In this document: positions 45,815-55,126 of the stretch, in pieces
Layout: each line of letters opens with the position of its first letter
How positions within the stretch are numbered: position 1 is the stretch's first letter
Source: an uncultured Carboxylicivirga sp.
GTDB taxonomy: Bacteria > Bacteroidota > Bacteroidia > Bacteroidales > Marinilabiliaceae
Reading direction: 5' to 3'
Length of the DNA stretch: 64,000 nt
Assembly (NCBI GenBank): GCA_947491945.1
Contig: CANLLN010000010.1
Span: 1-64,000 of the forward strand
Made by a program: the position numbers and the translations under genes
Notes under the pieces: generated by a model
What the model saw: only the letters and a program-made list of their open reading frames with translations
Told to the model about the DNA's origin: nothing
Databases searched by the model: none

Positions 45815-46666
45815 TTATTTCAGCCATGTAGCTACCAAATCTTTATTCTGAGCCACCCATTTTTTGGCACCGGCTTCCAGATCATTAGCATCTTCCATTA
45901 CTACAAGTAAGTTCGACAACTGCGCTTCGCTAAGACTGAAGTTACTAAAGTACTTAGCGGCAAAAGGATCTTCTTCCTTAAAGCCTTTCCGGGCGTAGGT
46001 TTCAATATTCTGCGCCTCACCAAATATCCCTTTCGGATCATCCAGAAATTTAAGGTCGTAGCGGCCAAATTTCCAGTGAGGAGCCCAGCCGGTCACCACT
46101 ACCCATTTATTGGCTTGGATGGCCTTTTGCAATTCGGCCAGCATGGCTACGCCTGATGCATTCATCTGTTCCAGCGATAAATCATAAGCCTCTATGGCTT
46201 CGTTGGTTTTAATGGTGATGCCCGCTCCTTTTTCTATGCCCACAATGCGATCATCGAATTTATCGGCGTGCTGATTTAATTCATCGACCGACGATATATT
46301 GACGTATTGAGGTACTACCAAACCAATTTTCGCATTGTCGAAGTTAACGCCCAGACTTTCTATTTCATCTTTAAATTTGGCCACCTTCTTTCCCTGGGAA
46401 ACAGGCAGCCAAACGTCCATAAAAACATCGGTATCGCCATTGGCCATGGAGGCAAATATTAAGTCCAGCGCTGCTGTTTGCATCTTTACTTCATAGCCCT
46501 TTTGCGTTAATATTTCTTTGGTAATTGCAGTCATGGCAATACCCTCGGCCCAGCCATCCACATACGCGATGTTAATTTGTTTCTTTTGGTCTTCCTTTTT
46601 ATTAGACATTTTACAGTTTGTAATAAGAAGTACCAATGTTAATAATAAGCTAACTCGTAACAACAT
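45815..46666 (-). CDS. opuAC: Glycine-betaine-type binding protein, copy 1 (distal)
   Basis: The 283-residue protein is an OpuAC/ProX-type binding lipoprotein. A signal ends LLITNC, an atypical lipobox with Asn before Cys. It contains INIAYVDGWAEGIAMT, DVFMDVWLP, IVGIEKGAGITIKT and WVVVTGWAPHWKFGRYDLKFLDDP, which supply the aromatic residues for quaternary ammonium binding. It is the most diverged of three tandem copies and the last gene of the operon. Confidence 0.9.
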   Translation of the reverse strand: MLLRVSLLLTLVLLITNCKMSNKKEDQKKQINIAYVDGWAEGIAMTAITKEILTQKGYEVKMQTAALDLIFASMANGDTDVFMDVWLPVSQGKKVAKFKDEIESLGVNFDNAKIGLVVPQYVNISSVDELNQHADKFDDRIVGIEKGAGITIKTNEAIEAYDLSLEQMNASGVAMLAELQKAIQANKWVVVTGWAPHWKFGRYDLKFLDDPKGIFGEAQNIETYARKGFKEEDPFAAKYFSNFSLSEAQLSNLLVVMEDANDLEAGAKKWVAQNKDLVATWLK

Positions 46667-46747
46667 AGATTAATTTTTAATGATTTTCTTTTTTATATGT
46701 GTTTTTGAACTTTTTGAAGGTACACAGGCTTCCACCCGCTATTATGA

Positions 46748-46782
46748 AAAATGGGCACGAACCTTTCGTTCCGCGCCCATCT
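46748..46782 (-). terminator. Hairpin terminator between binding-protein copies 2 and 1
   Basis: ATGGGCACGAAC-CTTTC-GTTCCGCGCCCAT folds with small mismatches and is followed on the minus strand by TTTTT. Transcription of copy 1 must pass it or start afresh. Confidence 0.78.
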
Positions 46783-46801
46783 TCTAATATTTTTCAAATA
46801 T

Positions 46802-47650
46802 CTATTTCAGCCAGCTGGCTACCAGATCTTTATTTTGTGCCACCCATTCTTTGGCGCCCTTGGCCTGGTCTTCGTAGGCCACCATAAACATCAGCATCTG
46901 CCCCATCTGCTCATCGGTCAGCTTGAAATTGGCAAAATACTTCGCCGCAAAGGGGTCTTCTTCTTTAAAGCCTTTACGTGCAAAGGTCTCTACTGTTTCA
47001 GCCTGACCGTAAACACCTTTAGGATCTTCAAGGTATTTCAAGTCGTAACGTCCGAATATCCAGTGAGGTGCCCAGGCAGTTACGACCACCCATTTGTTGG
47101 CATCGATGGATTTTTTCAGCTCGGCCAACATGGCAATGCTTGATGAATTCATGTGCTCCAACTCAAGTCCATACTCTTCCACGGCTACATCGGTTTTGGC
47201 CGTGATACCGGCACCGCGCTCGATACCCACGATTTTACCATCAAACTGCTCGGCATTGGCATTCAGCTCCTCAATAGAATTGACATCCACATAAGCCGGT
47301 ACCGCTAAGCCAATCTTGGCCTTGCGATAAGTAATGCCGATGCTCTCTATCTTATCCTTAAACTTAGCTACCTTGGCACCATGGGTTACCGGCAACCAGG
47401 TATCCATAAACACATCAGTATCTCCCATGGCCAGCGAGGCAAAAATAAGGTCAACTGCAGCTTTCTGTGTTTCCACCTCATAGCCATGCTCTTCCATAAT
47501 CGCTTTGGTAATATAGGTCATGGCAACGCCTTCTGCCCATCCATCCACATAGCCGATGGTAAGTTGTTTCTTCTCTTCTTTTTTAGCGCCTGATTGGCAA
47601 CTAATTAATAATACGGTGATGGCCATTAACAGGCTTATCCGTTTCATCAT
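46802..47650 (-). CDS. opuAC: Glycine-betaine-type binding protein, copy 2
   Basis: The protein is 282 residues from the ATG at 47650; 47647 is also possible, and a longer frame adds a Lys-rich lead. Lipobox LLISC. The core motifs LTIGYVDGWAEGVAMT, DVFMDTWLPVTHG, IVGIERGAGITAKT and WVVVTAWAPHWIFGRYDLKYLEDP parallel copies 1 and 3. Ala and Ile replace Gly and Lys in the TGWAPHWKFG motif, and the second half carries an extra Tyr-Glu (VAYEDQAKGA), so ligand preference may differ. Confidence 0.9.
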   Translation of the reverse strand: MMKRISLLMAITVLLISCQSGAKKEEKKQLTIGYVDGWAEGVAMTYITKAIMEEHGYEVETQKAAVDLIFASLAMGDTDVFMDTWLPVTHGAKVAKFKDKIESIGITYRKAKIGLAVPAYVDVNSIEELNANAEQFDGKIVGIERGAGITAKTDVAVEEYGLELEHMNSSSIAMLAELKKSIDANKWVVVTAWAPHWIFGRYDLKYLEDPKGVYGQAETVETFARKGFKEEDPFAAKYFANFKLTDEQMGQMLMFMVAYEDQAKGAKEWVAQNKDLVASWLK

Positions 47651-47713
47651 AATCTTTTTCTTTTTTTGGTTGACAGCCATATTAGGCCGCCTTAGGTTAT
47701 AAAATTGACGTAA

Positions 47714-47746
47714 AAAAAGGGGTGCGATTGTTTTTCAACACCCCAT
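47714..47746 (-). terminator. Hairpin terminator between binding-protein copies 3 and 2
   Basis: GGGGTG and CACCCC pair around a 14-base loop, with TTTTTTT following on the minus strand. Confidence 0.78.
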
Positions 47747-47801
47747 ATGATTCTTTATCATTATTAGTATACCATCATAACATGGCAACTAAGACAGGTA
47801 A

Positions 47802-48653
47802 CTACTGTATCCAGCTGTTTACTAAATCCTGATTTTGGGCCACCCATTTTTTAGCACCCTCTTCCTTATCGGCAAAGTCATTAAGGAACATCAGTACCTT
47901 TCCCATTTGTGCATCATCGAGCTTAAAATTGGCAAAATATTTAGCAGCAAAAGGATCCTCTTCTTTGAATCCCTTACGGGCGTAGGTTTCAATACGCTCA
48001 GCTTCTCCATATACGCCTTTGGGATCATCGAGGAATTTCAGATCGTAACGACCGAATTTCCAGTGAGGTATCCATCCGGTTACCACCACCCATTTATTAG
48101 CATCGATGGCTTTCTTTAATTCTGATAACATGGCAATACCTGAAGAATTCATTTGTTCCAAGACCAGATTGTATTGCTCCACAGCCAAATCAGTTTTGGT
48201 GGTGATACCTGCGCCACGCTCAATACCAATAATCTGCCCATTAAACTTATCGGCATTGGCATTTAGCTCCTCGATAGAATTAATCGTCACGTAGGAAGGC
48301 ACCACCAAGCCTATCTTAGCATTTGAAAAAGGCTGTCCGATACTCTCAATCTTACCCTCAAACTTAGCCACTTTAGTGCCGTGTGTCACCGGCAGCCACG
48401 TGTCCATAAACACATCGGTATCGCCATTGGACATGGAGGCAAAGATCAAATCCACCGCTGCTTTCTGGGTCTCTACAGCATATCCATTTTGTTCCAGAAT
48501 CACCTTGGTAATGTTTGTCATGGCGACGCCCTCTGCCCATCCATCCACATAGCCGATGGTAATCGCTTTCTTATCATCAGACTTTTTTGCACCACCACAA
48601 CTGAAAACCAGCAGAGCCAGCGCCATCAACAAACTGAATCTTAAACATTTCAT
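47802..48653 (-). CDS. opuAC: Glycine-betaine-type binding protein, copy 3 (proximal)
   Basis: The 283-residue lipoprotein (LVFSCGG lipobox) has ITIGYVDGWAEGVAMT, DVFMDTWLPVTHG, IIGIERGAGITTKT and WVVVTGWIPHWKFGRYDLKFLDDP. It is the copy nearest the permease gene (14 bp), so it is probably the main partner. It binds glycine betaine, choline or a similar solute outside the membrane and delivers it to the ABC permease. Confidence 0.92.
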   Translation of the reverse strand: MKCLRFSLLMALALLVFSCGGAKKSDDKKAITIGYVDGWAEGVAMTNITKVILEQNGYAVETQKAAVDLIFASMSNGDTDVFMDTWLPVTHGTKVAKFEGKIESIGQPFSNAKIGLVVPSYVTINSIEELNANADKFNGQIIGIERGAGITTKTDLAVEQYNLVLEQMNSSGIAMLSELKKAIDANKWVVVTGWIPHWKFGRYDLKFLDDPKGVYGEAERIETYARKGFKEEDPFAAKYFANFKLDDAQMGKVLMFLNDFADKEEGAKKWVAQNQDLVNSWIQ

Positions 48654-48667
48654 AATTTATATATTTT

Positions 48668-49534
48668 TTATTTACGTTTAAAAATTTTCGATACCGAAAA
48701 ATTCTTTTCCTTTTTTGCTTGTCCCAATGCTTGCGTAATACGATCGAGCACAATGGCCAGAATCACCACGGCCAGTCCACTCTCAAAGCCCAAACCGATA
48801 TCCAGGTTATTAATCCCTTCCAGCACGCGTTCGCCCAAACCACCGGCTGCAATCATACCGGCAATCACCACCATGGACAGTGCCATCATAATGGTTTGGT
48901 TTACACCCGCCAATATGGTGTTAAGGGCCAGGGGCAGCTCCACCTTAAACAATATCTGTTTGTTGGTGGCACCAAAGGCACGGGCTGCCTCCTTCAGGTC
49001 GGCAGGCACCTGCTTGATACCCAGCGAAGTGAGACGCACAGCAGGGGGCATGGCAAAGATAACGGTAGCAAATGCACCGGGCAGCTTACCAATACTGAAA
49101 AATAACACGGCCGGTATCAGATACACAAAGGCCGGCATGGTTTGCATCAGGTCCAGTATGGGACGTATAATACGCTCTACCCGATCGTTTTTGGCTGCCC
49201 AGATACCCAATGGTAATGCCTGTATAAGGGCTATGACCGTTGAAAACAGAATCAGTGCCATGGACTCCATGGTTTCTTCCCAAAAGCCCATGAGAAAGAT
49301 TAATCCCAGGCCAATAACGGTAAAGGCCGCTACGCCTCGTCCTGCCTTATACAGTGCCAGCAGGCCGATAAGGGCAATGATGATGTAAAAAGGCGTGCTG
49401 ATTAACAGCCACTCAATACCTTCGATACTGGTGTTACCCACATTCTTTATCAGATCGAATAGTGGGGCAAAGTTTTCGGTTAGCCAATCTACGGCTAACT
49501 CAATGTATTCGCCTATGTTTATTATTTTTTCCAT
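48668..49534 (-). CDS. proW: Glycine-betaine-type ABC transporter permease
   Basis: The 288-residue protein has six or seven helices and the binding-protein-dependent permease motif around KEAARAFGATNKQILFKVELPLALNTILAGVNQTIMMALSM (about 180-220; the EAA loop). It forms the membrane channel of an OpuA/ProU-type importer that accumulates osmoprotectants under salt stress. It overlaps closely with its ATPase neighbour (2-bp gap). Confidence 0.94.
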   Translation of the reverse strand: MEKIINIGEYIELAVDWLTENFAPLFDLIKNVGNTSIEGIEWLLISTPFYIIIALIGLLALYKAGRGVAAFTVIGLGLIFLMGFWEETMESMALILFSTVIALIQALPLGIWAAKNDRVERIIRPILDLMQTMPAFVYLIPAVLFFSIGKLPGAFATVIFAMPPAVRLTSLGIKQVPADLKEAARAFGATNKQILFKVELPLALNTILAGVNQTIMMALSMVVIAGMIAAGGLGERVLEGINNLDIGLGFESGLAVVILAIVLDRITQALGQAKKEKNFSVSKIFKRK

Positions 49535-49536
49535 AA

Positions 49537-50778
49537 CTATTGCTCCCTTGCTTGCTCTTTCAGTTCAACAATTTCCTCTTTATTAAAGCGCGTTGATTCG
49601 ATTACCAACGAGGTTTGTGTCACCACACCCAACAGGCGTCCGTTGTTCTCATCCACCACGGCAATGGGCGATTTGGTATTGGTTATGAGCGGCAGCATCT
49701 CCTCCACGGTCACATCGGGATACACACTGGGACAAGTACGGGTGATAAAGTCAGATATGCTGGTGGCATTCTGCTTTTTGGCTTTTATAACCTCAGGCAG
49801 CCAGATAAATCCTTCAAAAACCTTATTTTTATTAATAACCGGCAGCACCTCAAAAGCCGACTCACGTATCTTACGCAGCACCGATTCGGGCCCGTCCTTT
49901 TCCAGAGTCACAATTTTGGGTTTCTCAAACATGAGCGAACCGGCCGTAATAATAGCCTTGCGATCCACCTTCTCCACGAAAGCCTTCACATAGTCACTGG
50001 CAGGATTCTTAAGAATGTCTTCCGCCGTGCCGACCTGCTCAATCACTCCATCTTTCATAATAGCAATGCGGTCCCCCAGCTTAATGGCCTCATCTAGGTC
50101 GTGGGTAATAAACACAATGGTTTTCTTCACCTTCTCCTGTAGCTCGATGAGTTCGTCCTGCATATCCGACTTAATAAGCGGGTCGAGGGCTGAGAAGGCC
50201 TCATCCATCAGCAATACCTCAGGGTCGTTAGCCAGGGCCCGAGCCAGGCCTACGCGTTGTTGCATACCTCCTGATAACTGAGAAGGCAATTGATTCTCAA
50301 AACCTTTAAGACCTACACTTTCAAGGGCTTCCTGTGCCACCTTCAAACGTGCCTCCTTCTCTTCACCCCGAATTTCAAGGCCAAAGGCAGCATTCTCGAG
50401 AATGGTACGGTGTGGCAATAAGGCAAATTTCTGAAACACCATACTCATTTCTGTACGACGTGTTTCCAGCAGGGCTTTGTTGTCCTCTTTGGTGATGTTA
50501 ACATTGTTCACAATTACATCCCCCGCAGTAGGCGAAATCAAACGGTTTAAGCAGCGTAAAAGGGTTGATTTTCCACTTCCCGAAAGACCCATAATCACAA
50601 AAATCTCACCTGTTTTAATCTGAAGGTTAGCTTTGTTAACTCCAACGGTACACTTGGTCTTTTTAAGTATCTCGGTCTTACCAAGCCCTTGCTCGAGCAT
50701 TTTTAAGGCCTGTGATTTTTTCTTACCAAAAATCAGACTCAGGTCTTTTACTTCAATCTTAATATCATTTTCTTCCAT
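49537..50778 (-). CDS. proV: Glycine-betaine-type ABC transporter ATPase
   Basis: The 413-residue protein has Walker A GLSGSGKST (64-72), Q-loop FQKFALLPHRTIL, signature LSGGMQQR and Walker B EVLLMDEAFSALD. It ends in two CBS domains (about 285-400) of the kind that sense ionic strength or c-di-AMP in OpuA systems. It powers the importer. It sits between the porin gene (3-bp gap) and the permease gene. Confidence 0.95.
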   Translation of the reverse strand: MEENDIKIEVKDLSLIFGKKKSQALKMLEQGLGKTEILKKTKCTVGVNKANLQIKTGEIFVIMGLSGSGKSTLLRCLNRLISPTAGDVIVNNVNITKEDNKALLETRRTEMSMVFQKFALLPHRTILENAAFGLEIRGEEKEARLKVAQEALESVGLKGFENQLPSQLSGGMQQRVGLARALANDPEVLLMDEAFSALDPLIKSDMQDELIELQEKVKKTIVFITHDLDEAIKLGDRIAIMKDGVIEQVGTAEDILKNPASDYVKAFVEKVDRKAIITAGSLMFEKPKIVTLEKDGPESVLRKIRESAFEVLPVINKNKVFEGFIWLPEVIKAKKQNATSISDFITRTCPSVYPDVTVEEMLPLITNTKSPIAVVDENNGRLLGVVTQTSLVIESTRFNKEEIVELKEQAREQ

Positions 50779-50781
50779 CGC

Positions 50782-51936
50782 TTAAAAATAATAGCCAATG
50801 TTAATATTAAATCGTGCTTCCCATTCGGCGTCTGGATTACCGGCTCCTAAACCATTGGTCCATTCAGGACTTAACCAAGGCTGATTTTTACCCATGGCAT
50901 AGTCGATGTAGGTATAAATAGGACCGGCCGAAACCATCACACCCGTTACATTCATCATAGCATCCTCAAAACTCGCCTCGCTCTTATCCAGCATTCCGAA
51001 CTCGTTGTATACGATAAAGCTTGAGATATGCTGCCAGTCAACCGGAATGGTATAGGAGGCGCCAATGGTATAGGTACAGGCCTCGGCGGCTATTAAATAA
51101 GGTGCGCCATAGGCTGTTAAAGCAACCAAATCATCCCCTTGCTCAAGCGGATTTTCGGAATTGTAGTTATAATACGCAATCCCTGCCTTTAATCCAAATT
51201 TATTGAGGGTCAATTTGTAATGTCCTTCAAAAGCACTGTGATTACCCATCTCTTCAGTGTCCAGGTTATAAAGCCCACCGTACTGTGCCGAAGCACCCAG
51301 GTGATGACTCACGCTTTGGCCGCCCCAGTTATAGCCTATACGACCATTTACCTGATTAACCTCTTTATTGCGATAGCTGTTGACACCATCGATGGTAATG
51401 GAACCGGCATCGTAGGCATAACGGCTGGGATCCGTATCTGTATTGGATCCAAATCGCATCTCCTCGGCATTCTTAAAGAAGGCCAGATCAAACTCCCAGT
51501 TGTTCTTACGGTGAGAATACTTTATACCCATATCGTAGTCATCCTCCAGCCCTACGTAATAATTCATGCTAAAAAAGAAGCTGTTAGAGTTATAGGGCAG
51601 CATACCAAAAGGTACTTGTGTGAGTCCCAGTTGCAGGTTATTACTCTCGTCAAGCTGATAGCCTACCCATCCGTGCTTTAGCATACCGCCGCCAAAACCA
51701 CTGGCATACAAACGATATTCAGCATCGAGACTCAGCTTCTTATAGGCTGCCTTGGCATTTAAGCGAAATACATCAAAACCGAAGTCACCGCCCCGCTTTT
51801 TCTGTCCCTCTTTCCACGATGAGTGATTATAGTTAAAACGCAGTGCACCACCAATGTTAACTGTTGGTTTTTCTTGAGCAAACATAGTAATTGAGATCAG
51901 TGCGAACACCAATACGAACTTAAATTTTAAATTCAT
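50782..51936 (-). CDS. Outer-membrane porin, first gene of the betaine operon
   Basis: The 384-residue protein has a signal peptide (MNLKFKFVLVFALISITMFA). Alternating beta strands follow, rich in aromatic and charged residues (AALRFNYNHSSW-like start, FRLNAKAAYKKLSLDAEYRLY, GRIGYNWGGQSVSHHLGA), and it ends ARFNINIGYYF with a terminal Phe typical of barrel proteins. It resembles phosphate-selective-type porins. Being the first gene of the transporter operon, it probably lets the solute through the outer membrane. Confidence 0.82.
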   Translation of the reverse strand: MNLKFKFVLVFALISITMFAQEKPTVNIGGALRFNYNHSSWKEGQKKRGGDFGFDVFRLNAKAAYKKLSLDAEYRLYASGFGGGMLKHGWVGYQLDESNNLQLGLTQVPFGMLPYNSNSFFFSMNYYVGLEDDYDMGIKYSHRKNNWEFDLAFFKNAEEMRFGSNTDTDPSRYAYDAGSITIDGVNSYRNKEVNQVNGRIGYNWGGQSVSHHLGASAQYGGLYNLDTEEMGNHSAFEGHYKLTLNKFGLKAGIAYYNYNSENPLEQGDDLVALTAYGAPYLIAAEACTYTIGASYTIPVDWQHISSFIVYNEFGMLDKSEASFEDAMMNVTGVMVSAGPIYTYIDYAMGKNQPWLSPEWTNGLGAGNPDAEWEARFNINIGYYF

Positions 51937-52016
51937 AAAATTTTACTTAATATAAAATGTTAATTAATTTTATTAAGAGAAGTCATCTATCGAAACACTG
52001 TACGGATCAGCAAAAA

Positions 52017-52035
52017 AGGGCATTAGATTTGCCCG
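52017..52035 (-). terminator. Terminator hairpin in the leader of the betaine operon
   Basis: On the minus strand GGGCAAATCTAATGCCCTTTTTT folds as GGGCA...TGCCC followed by six T's. It lies 80 bp before the porin ATG and overlaps the end of a 34-codon frame. It can end a short RNA or attenuate the operon. Confidence 0.7.
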
Positions 52036-52127
52036 GGGGGTTTAAACTTATCCAGCTCGTTTCTGAATACCAGATTATAGACTATTGATCCGCGTTCCTT
52101 ATTTTGTTCGTGTAGACTTGAAATCAT
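52023..52127 (-). CDS. Small ORF of 34 codons in the betaine-operon leader
   Basis: The frame starts at ATG 52127, six bases after a consensus promoter, and ends inside the terminator hairpin. It encodes a polar peptide beginning MISSLHEQNKERG and ending FKPPGQI; no family was recognised. The coupling of promoter, frame and terminator suggests a translated leader or a small protein. It could also be chance in a short non-coding RNA. Confidence 0.4.
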   Translation of the reverse strand: MISSLHEQNKERGSIVYNLVFRNELDKFKPPGQI

Positions 52128-52133
52128 GGAATG

Positions 52134-52163
52134 CAAAGGTAATTCATTTCCTGCTTATTACAA
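52134..52163 (-). promoter_or_regulatory. Promoter of the betaine-operon leader
   Basis: On the minus strand TTG (52163-52161), 19 bp, TACCTTTG (52141-52134) matches the -7 consensus TAnnTTTG exactly. Transcription would start around 52128, within a few bases of the sORF start codon. Confidence 0.7.
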
Positions 52164-52414
52164 TATTTGCTCGTTAATAAACCATTCAATATGTTAATAG
52201 ACCTTAATTTTGAAGGCTATTTTAAATTCTTTTTGCAAGCGCAAAATACTTATAACCATAACTTTATGTACTGGTTAGCCATATACCTAATACAACATCA
52301 AAATTCAGTGGTGTACGAACGAATATTACGAATACAACTTTGAGCTTTGGGCGTCATTTCGTAACTTCAAGCGATATATGCTTCACAAATGATCATTCCA
52401 TAGACCCTATAATT

Positions 52415-53542
52415 ATGAAAGATATTATCGCTTTACGGCACTATCTCCATCAGCATCCCGAGCTATCGAATCATGAAGTAGAAACCGCAACTACCCTATC
52501 TGCTTTCATACAAGCGCTACATCCTGCTGCTACATTTGATGTGGGTAGTACCGGCAAAATAGCCCTTTTTAAGGGTGCTGCAGCCGGTCCTACCGTCCTT
52601 TTCCGTGCCGAGCTGGACGCACTGCCCATTGGGGAGATAAGCACATTGCCCTACCGGTCGCAAAATGGCGGGGTAGCCCACTTATGTGGACATGATGGAC
52701 ATATGAGCATACTGGCGGGTTTGGCACAGTATATTGCACGAAACAAACCAACAAAGGGCACCGTAGGCCTTCTTTTTCAGCCTGCCGAAGAGGTGGAACA
52801 AGGCGCTCGTGATGTACTTCATAGTAAGGTTTTCCAACAACTGAAGCCCGATTATATGTTTGCCCTTCATAATATACCGGGTTATCCACTGCACCAGGTA
52901 ATTCTAAAAGAAGGGAGCTTCAGCGCTGCCTCGCAGGGCATGACGGTGACTCTGAGTGGCAAAACAGCCCATGCCGCCGAGCCTGAGAACGGCCTTAATC
53001 CAGCAACAGCCATCGCCCGCATCATTGATGCTATGCACCGGCTGCGCACCGAAGATGAATTGTTTGAGCAAAGGATATTAATTACAATTATCCACATTCA
53101 GCTGGGTGAAATTGCCTTTGGCACCTCGCCGGGGCATGCCATTATCCGTATGACCCTACGAGCTTTTGAAAACCGGGATATGGAACAGCTGACCAAAATT
53201 GCCACCTCACGTATCAGGCAAATAGCACAAAAAGAGCGACTCGGCTGTAGCATTGAATTTTCGGAGGTCTTTCCGGCCACGATGAATGATGCCGAATGCG
53301 TGTCAATCGTTGAGGATGTGGCAAAGCACTGTGACCTTTCAGTGGTGCAACGACAGCAACCCTTTAGCTGGTCGGAAGATTTTGGCTATTACACTTCCAC
53401 TATTAAGGGAGGCTTCTTTGGCATTGGAGCGGGAACAGAGCAAGCTGCTCTGCATAATCCCGACTATGACTTTCCGGATGCCTTGCTAAAAACCGGTATT
53501 GATCTTTTTTCTAACATTTACCGAAAACTACTGTGCGAATAG
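52415..53542 (+). CDS. M20-family amidohydrolase
   Basis: The protein is 375 residues from the ATG at 52415 (MKDIIALRHYLHQHPELS); an upstream frame adds 25 unlikely residues. FRAELDALPI, AHLCGHDGHMSIL (metal-binding Cys/His), FQPAEEVEQGA and ALHNIPGYP identify the IAA-amino-acid hydrolase/carboxypeptidase group of M20. A dimerisation lid follows (GKTAHAAEPENGLNPA). It removes an N-acyl group from an amino acid or similar. Substrate is not known. It precedes alr by 66 bp. Confidence 0.92.
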   Translation: MKDIIALRHYLHQHPELSNHEVETATTLSAFIQALHPAATFDVGSTGKIALFKGAAAGPTVLFRAELDALPIGEISTLPYRSQNGGVAHLCGHDGHMSILAGLAQYIARNKPTKGTVGLLFQPAEEVEQGARDVLHSKVFQQLKPDYMFALHNIPGYPLHQVILKEGSFSAASQGMTVTLSGKTAHAAEPENGLNPATAIARIIDAMHRLRTEDELFEQRILITIIHIQLGEIAFGTSPGHAIIRMTLRAFENRDMEQLTKIATSRIRQIAQKERLGCSIEFSEVFPATMNDAECVSIVEDVAKHCDLSVVQRQQPFSWSEDFGYYTSTIKGGFFGIGAGTEQAALHNPDYDFPDALLKTGIDLFSNIYRKLLCE

Positions 53543-53608
53543 GCAGCATAAGAATCAGCTTTCAGAATATACATTTAAGCAGAGATCACTCCCCAAAAAC
53601 AATTCCCG

Positions 53609-54757
53609 ATGAATAAAACCTCATTCATGACGCTGGATACTAAGGCTGTAGAGAATAACATCCGTTTCCTGAAAAGCAAAATAGGCGCTGGTGTGAAGTT
53701 ATCATCCGTGGTAAAAGCCAATGCCTATGGCCATGGTATTGAGCAGCTAACACCCATCGTTGAGGCGGCCGGTGTGGATCATTTTTCGGTATTCAGCTTT
53801 GATGAAGCCCTGCGGGTTGAAAGTAGCACCCAGGAGCAGCCCGGGATTCTTATTATGGGTTGGATTGCCGATGAGGATCTGCCCTGTGCCATTGCCAAGG
53901 GTTTTGAGTTTTTCGTTTTCTCGCTTCATCGCCTCTACGCCGCACAAAAAACAGCGCTGCAACAGGGTAAAAAGGCAAAAATACACCTGGAGGCCGAGAC
54001 GGGCATGAACCGTTCGGGACTCGATACGGATCAGCTGAAACAGGCCATCACCTTTATCAAAGAACATCCGGCACAATTTGAATTAACTGGCTTTTGCACC
54101 CATCTGTCGGGTGCTGAAAGCATCTCTAACCACCTGCGTATTCAGCGGCAGCTAAAGCAATATCACAAAATGTTAAAGCTGTTGGAGCAGGCCCAACTAA
54201 AACCTCATTATCTCCATGTTGCCAATTCGGCCGCTGCTTTTGTATTTCCCAAGGCCCGGTATGATATGGTTCGTATAGGCATTATGCAGTATGGGTTTTG
54301 GTCCAGTGCCGAGACTTTTATCCATTATACGCGCAATAAAAAAAGCAAAGACGATCCTTTAAAGCGCATTCTCAGCTGGAAAAGTAAAGTGATGTCCATT
54401 AAAACCGTAAAGACAGGCGAATTTATAGGATACGGCACTTACTACCTGGCACAAAGCGATATACGCACCGCTCTGATACCTATCGGTTATGCCAGTGGTT
54501 ATAGTCGTTCGCTCAGTAACAAAGGGCGCGTACTTATTAGGGGTCAACGTTGCAGTGTTATCGGACTGGTTAATATGAATATGATTATGGTAGATGTAAG
54601 CAATGTGCCAAAGGTAGCCATAGGCGATGAAGTGGTAATCATCGGGCGGCAGGGGGAGCTGGAAATTAAGGTTTCGGCCTTTAGTAATATCAGCGATGAG
54701 CTTAATTACGAAGTATTGGCACACCTGCCCGGCGACATTAAACGGATCGTCCTCTAG
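53609..54757 (+). CDS. alr: Alanine racemase
   Basis: The 382-residue PLP enzyme has the cofactor Lys36 in SSVVKANAYGHG, the barrel motif HLEAETGMNRSGLD and the catalytic Tyr region around GYGTYYLAQSDIRTALIPIGYASGYSRSLS. INM-like VNMNMIMVDVSN closes the domain. It interconverts L- and D-alanine for peptidoglycan. It is monodomain, without the MurF fusion that Bacteroidota sometimes carry, so it may be a second racemase. Confidence 0.95.
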   Translation: MNKTSFMTLDTKAVENNIRFLKSKIGAGVKLSSVVKANAYGHGIEQLTPIVEAAGVDHFSVFSFDEALRVESSTQEQPGILIMGWIADEDLPCAIAKGFEFFVFSLHRLYAAQKTALQQGKKAKIHLEAETGMNRSGLDTDQLKQAITFIKEHPAQFELTGFCTHLSGAESISNHLRIQRQLKQYHKMLKLLEQAQLKPHYLHVANSAAAFVFPKARYDMVRIGIMQYGFWSSAETFIHYTRNKKSKDDPLKRILSWKSKVMSIKTVKTGEFIGYGTYYLAQSDIRTALIPIGYASGYSRSLSNKGRVLIRGQRCSVIGLVNMNMIMVDVSNVPKVAIGDEVVIIGRQGELEIKVSAFSNISDELNYEVLAHLPGDIKRIVL

Positions 54758-55042
54758 GTTATGCTATAAAGTCCCAGCGCATAACTATTATTCAATTTTA
54801 TGAAATCACCTTTGATAAACGCTATATGCCAACTGCAGCGCAATTGAATAACGGGTTCACATTTTATAAGAGCGAAAGTAGTTCAATCTGAAAAAAAAAT
54901 AGAAAATTTATGGTTTCCCTCACATTCAACCCCCTTCGGGTTCGTTTATGCTTAGACCCGGAATTTACATCTGATCTATCCTAGCTTCATCACGTCACCC
55001 TTGCAGTGAGTTTTGAATGTTCCATATTAATCAATCATGCAA

Positions 55043-55084
55043 GGAACGGTTCTTTATAAATGCCTTGAGATAGAGAACCGTTCC
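55043..55084. repeat. 11-bp inverted repeat between alr and corA
   Basis: GGAACGGTTCT and AGAACCGTTCC are exact inverse complements around a 20-base loop. It lies in a 369-bp gap between converging genes and may act as a weak bidirectional terminator or a binding site. No gene is otherwise seen in 54758-55126. Confidence 0.65.
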
Positions 55085-55126
55085 ATTTAACATCTTGAAC
55101 GCTCTACCCGCCATATTCCCTGTTCT

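Noticed and set aside
48753-49388. 211-codon frame opposite the permease gene
   Set aside because: It is the antisense shadow of proW; the permease frame has clear family motifs.
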